A stretch of DNA of 64,000 bases from Heritagella_A intestinalis. Its GTDB lineage: Bacteria; Bacillota; Clostridia; Oscillospirales; Acutalibacteraceae. Shown here piece after piece: positions 61,413 to 64,000 of this stretch. The notes below the pieces were generated by a model. It worked only from the letters and a program-made list of their open reading frames with translations, made no database searches and was not told the origin of the DNA. Every line of letters starts with the position of its first letter. The first letter of the stretch is position 1. Location: contig CAJFQF010000004.1 in the NCBI GenBank assembly GCA_904418995.1, positions 100,734 to 164,733 of the forward strand, read 5' to 3'. The position numbers and the translations under genes are program-made.

Positions 61413-61471
61413 GAAGAGTGGTTCTAAAATGGTTCTATTTTTTCAAGATTTATTTTGTGTATGCAGGAATC
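61413..61471. other. Junction between the host operon and phage-derived DNA
   Basis: This 59-bp AT-rich strip has two direct copies of TGGTTCTA (61419-61426 and 61430-61437), 3 bp apart. It may include one attachment-site half, but the other half would lie outside the window. Confidence 0.4.
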
Positions 61472-63292
61472 TTAGGAAGCTACACCCACACGGACAGCGG
61501 CGGCGGGATTCCAAGCGAAATCAACCACAGTCAGGCAGCGCATAGTATTGGCGGCGGACAGGAAGCCCACGGACTTATCAACTTCCACAACCGGCTGCAT
61601 GGCAAAGCGCACATAAAGCTGGGAGGGGTCAATGATGTAAATTTCATTATCCGCGCAATACTCGGAAATATGGATTTCCTTGCTCATAAACCGGGCCGCG
61701 CCGTCTGCAAGGCTGTATGCATATTCGTTGGTTCCCTTGAACAATCCCACGGTATTATAAGCCGTGTTCGCGTTCATCAGCAAAATAGCGTTTCGGGCGT
61801 ACTTCTGCGGGAGCAGGGAAAGCCCCTTTGCCACGTCTGCGGCGGTGATTTCCGTAGTAGCTTCAATCTCGTTCGTGTTGGGCGTCCATGTGAGATTCTG
61901 CAATCCGTTGTGCGGCGCGTCCGCTTCCGTGCTTCCGGTAATAAAAGCGGCTTCCAACGTCTCTACAACTTCGGATGCTGCAAGATCGGACATCCAGGTA
62001 ACGAACTGGGCCGCGCTCATATGCTCAACGGCTGCGCTGTACTGGATAGCGCGCATCAGTTCTTTTCCGCCAAGGTCAAGGCTTGTCAGGGTGGGGGCCG
62101 CAGGCGTAACGGCTGCAAGCTCCGCTTTCCAGGTGGCGGCGGTATCGGAGGCAAGCGGGACTTTCACAGTACCAGCGCCGGACAGGTTCATAACGGTTGC
62201 CCGGCTCAAAAGGTCGCTGTACTTGTTTTTGGTAATCATGCTGTTAAAAATTTCCACCGGCATGACGGCTCCCGCTCCACTGGTGGAAATCCCAGCCCGC
62301 TCTTCGGCGGTCAGGTTCTTCAAGCTGCCTTCGGCAATGTATTTCTGAAATGCGCGGATTTCAATATTTTCCATCTCGTTTTCCTTCCTGCCCTCTGCGG
62401 GGCCAAATCGTTTTATAACCTTTCCCGTGCCATTCAGCACTTTTTGTGCGGCTGCGGCGCGGCCCTCGTTAATTTCTCTCAGTTCGGTTTCAAGCTGTGC
62501 AAAGCGTTCCTGCATCTCCTGTGCTCTCTGGACGTTCTCCCGGCCTACAGCGGTTTCCCATCCGGAACGGATTTCCAGCATTTCACGGAAAACCGGGCTG
62601 CGCTTGTCGGCCCTTTTGCGGAACAGAAGTGGCAGGGTTTTGTTTCGTTCTTCCACTGCGGCCAGTTCTGCGCGGGTCATGAAATCTTCCGGTTCTGCGC
62701 TGTGCAGAATGTCATATGTGCCTATGCGCTTTTCAATATCCGCCAGTATAGCCCGGGTTTCTGATTCCCGGTATGCTTTCCGGTCGGGTTCTGCAAAGGC
62801 TTCAAACGCATTGCGCGCGTGGACTTCGGTTTGTTCATAGGCGGGAAAGCTCACTAGAGACACGTCAAACAGTTTTTCGATAGACAAAATTCTGCGGGTG
62901 CGTGTTTCTTCGTCCCATTCCTCGCCCGATGCAACAAAAGCGAAACTCATCTTATCCAAAAGGCCGGCTTTTACGTCGTTGTAATAGCTGCGGGCCTCTT
63001 CGGAACAGCTCATATCTCCCTCAATCAAAAGCCCGTGCCCGTCTACCGACAGGCGCAGGGAATTATTTCGGGTTCGTGCCAGCACCCGCCCGGCGTGGTC
63101 ATATCTCAAAACAACGTCTGACAAGTCCGCATTATCCAACGCGTGACTGTCAATAACTTCCCCGTATTCAAGCCCGGTCAAGGGGTCTTTATATAAAACC
63201 GTCCTCTGGTCGAATACAAGGGCATAACCAAAAATTTCCTCGCTCTCGCCAGCTTCCCAGCTTGCAGAGCGGTATTCTGTTTTTTTGTTCAA
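61472..63292 (-). CDS. HK97-type prohead protease fused to major capsid protein
   Basis: The 606-aa phage protein joins two morphogenesis functions. Residues about 1-165 are a U35-type prohead protease with a plausible catalytic set: His66 in LRYDH, Ser116 in DKMSFAFV and Asp143 in LFDVSLVSFPAY. Residues about 170-300 are a helical linker resembling a scaffold delta domain. Residues 307-606 are an HK97-fold capsid protein (STSGAGAVMPVEIFNSMITK, AAFITGSTEADAPHNGL). A TTG start at 63292 behind AAAGGATGGTG is preferred; the frame is open to 63382. A capsid-only start exists at 62374. Confidence 0.87.
   Translation of the reverse strand: MNKKTEYRSASWEAGESEEIFGYALVFDQRTVLYKDPLTGLEYGEVIDSHALDNADLSDVVLRYDHAGRVLARTRNNSLRLSVDGHGLLIEGDMSCSEEARSYYNDVKAGLLDKMSFAFVASGEEWDEETRTRRILSIEKLFDVSLVSFPAYEQTEVHARNAFEAFAEPDRKAYRESETRAILADIEKRIGTYDILHSAEPEDFMTRAELAAVEERNKTLPLLFRKRADKRSPVFREMLEIRSGWETAVGRENVQRAQEMQERFAQLETELREINEGRAAAAQKVLNGTGKVIKRFGPAEGRKENEMENIEIRAFQKYIAEGSLKNLTAEERAGISTSGAGAVMPVEIFNSMITKNKYSDLLSRATVMNLSGAGTVKVPLASDTAATWKAELAAVTPAAPTLTSLDLGGKELMRAIQYSAAVEHMSAAQFVTWMSDLAASEVVETLEAAFITGSTEADAPHNGLQNLTWTPNTNEIEATTEITAADVAKGLSLLPQKYARNAILLMNANTAYNTVGLFKGTNEYAYSLADGAARFMSKEIHISEYCADNEIYIIDPSQLYVRFAMQPVVEVDKSVGFLSAANTMRCLTVVDFAWNPAAAVRVGVAS
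62372..62386 (-). promoter_or_regulatory. Internal ribosome-binding site and ATG for free capsid protein
   Basis: On the minus strand AGGAAGGAAAACGAG lies directly before ATG (62374-62372), which opens MENIEIRAFQKY. Initiation here would yield a 300-aa capsid protein lacking the protease and linker. This is inferred from the strength and position of the site. Confidence 0.55.
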
Positions 63293-63412
63293 TATTTCAC
63301 CATCCTTTGGTTTTAGAACGTCCTCAAACCTCCCGGCCAGTATTACACACCCGCATAACACTGGGAGGGCGTTATATATCAAACGTCCAGTAGATGGACG
63401 GCTGACACGAAT
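63293..63412. other. Gap between phage sigma-like gene and protease-capsid gene
   Basis: It contains the imperfect inverted repeat CTCCC...GGGAG (about 63333-63370) and a GTCCA/TGGAC hairpin near 63385-63397. These may act as a terminator or processing site between the two genes. No convincing promoter is visible. Confidence 0.4.
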
Positions 63413-64000
63413 TTATTTCTTACAGGCTTCCGCTTTTGCCTCCGCCCGCTCAATGAGCCGTTCCTCTATGCTGCCATAATGGTTCCAGGCTCCAAAGCCG
63501 GTGCCGTTATAGGCCGCGCCCAGCTCCGCCGCAAAGGGCCGGAGAATCCGCCGAGCTTGCCCTTGCCGTAATCTGGAAATCGCTTTCCGGTTCAGCTGCC
63601 GGGCGTATTCTGGGGAACAGCGCCGCCGATCGGCAATTTCCTGTAAGGTCAGGCCGTCATAATACCGCCATTGAATCACGTCCCTTTGCTGCTCCGGTAG
63701 GGTGTCCATGGCTTCATCCAGAGCGGCGTGAAGCTGCCGGTTAAATTCTCTATCTTCCGCGCTCCAAAAGGCTGCTTCTGCGTCCACATCGGGGATTATT
63801 TCATCCTGGGGCCTACCGTCCTCGCTGCCGTCCTGGGAAGCGGTGGGAACGTCCAGGCTATCGCAGTAATTGAGCAGGGAGGGCTTGCCCCGCATCCCCA
63901 GAAGGGCGTTAAAATGGTTCCTGAGCGGGAATTTTAGCCAGGAAAGAAACTTAAAGCCCCGCTCCGGGTCAAAGGCTTCTGCGGCCTCACAGAGGGCAAA
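63413..64000 (-). CDS. Sigma-70-like factor, 5' end beyond window (partial)
   Basis: The frame is open to the window edge, giving at least 195 residues. The visible N-terminal part (EAFDPERGFKFLSWLKF) matches sigma-70 region 2, and about 100 residues later MDTLPEQQRDVIQWRYYDGL and LTLQEIADRRRCSPEYARQLN match region 4. An ATG at 63895 would remove region 2, so the true start is upstream. Sigma-like genes occur in prophages of gut Clostridia as late-gene activators. The acidic spacer between regions 2 and 4 is typical of such short factors. The C terminus has an extra Arg/Glu-rich tail. Confidence 0.78.
   Translation of the reverse strand, partial: FALCEAAEAFDPERGFKFLSWLKFPLRNHFNALLGMRGKPSLLNYCDSLDVPTASQDGSEDGRPQDEIIPDVDAEAAFWSAEDREFNRQLHAALDEAMDTLPEQQRDVIQWRYYDGLTLQEIADRRRCSPEYARQLNRKAISRLRQGQARRILRPFAAELGAAYNGTGFGAWNHYGSIEERLIERAEAKAEACKK

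Noticed and set aside
63413..63895. Sigma-like gene taken as complete from ATG 63895
   Set aside because: The frame stays open to the window edge, and the upstream codons encode a clear sigma region 2, so the gene is partial, not a 160-aa protein.

Overview
The window looks like the chromosome of a GC-rich member of the Clostridia, most probably an Oscillospirales (Ruminococcaceae-like) gut anaerobe. The reasons are a complete bacterial V-type ATPase operon, a transketolase split into two genes, a long Firmicutes-type PurL, strong AAGGAGG ribosome-binding sites, frequent TTG and GTG starts, and the Firmicutes order of the S10-spc-alpha ribosomal super-operon. The genus assignment is inference.

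Layout. 1-3.9 kb: an MltG-type lipoprotein and, divergently, a zinc/manganese ABC importer (znuA-znuC-znuB) behind a consensus promoter and a perfect 21-bp palindromic operator. 3.9-5.2 kb: a small unknown protein and an aldo/keto reductase. 5.4-15.1 kb: the V-ATPase operon (ntpF-I-K-E-C-G-[DUF1963 gene]-A-B-D), whose c-subunit carries the full set of sodium-binding residues. 15.2-16.3 kb: tRNA-Ser(CGA) and tRNA-Val(GAC) flanking an AT-rich orphan gene. 16.5-19.9 kb: membrane acyltransferase, patatin-like hydrolase and a ClC-family channel/antiporter. 20-25 kb: a Gld-type ABC export system (ATPase, permease, GldG-like, DUF4340). 25.4-28 kb: a large surface metallophosphoesterase with LamG-like and Big_2 domains. 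28.5-32.2 kb: purL. 32.5-38.7 kb: a GH4 glycosidase, then a divergent AraC-type regulator run together with sbcD-sbcC. 39-42.2 kb: coaBC and split transketolase. 42.4-45 kb: a glycolipid-type glycosyltransferase with a divergent PlsY-like protein, and an unknown lipoprotein. 45.4-61.4 kb: the uninterrupted ribosomal super-operon from rpsJ to rplQ, including secY, adk, map, a KOW protein, infA and rpoA, closed by a strong terminator.

61.4-64 kb: immediately beyond the rplQ terminator, on the opposite strand, lies phage-derived DNA. It holds an HK97-type prohead protease fused in frame to a major capsid protein, with a good internal start for capsid alone. Upstream of it is a sigma-70-like factor that runs off the window edge. 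No tail, portal or terminase gene lies between the capsid gene and the host operon, so this is either the truncated edge of a prophage or a capsid-bearing element of unusual layout.

A dispersed GC-rich intergenic repeat occurs at the window start, in three units at 28.2-28.45 kb and at 38.7-38.8 kb, always 3' of genes. Most operons have recognisable -35/-10 promoters with 17-bp spacers and rho-independent terminators; these are listed separately.
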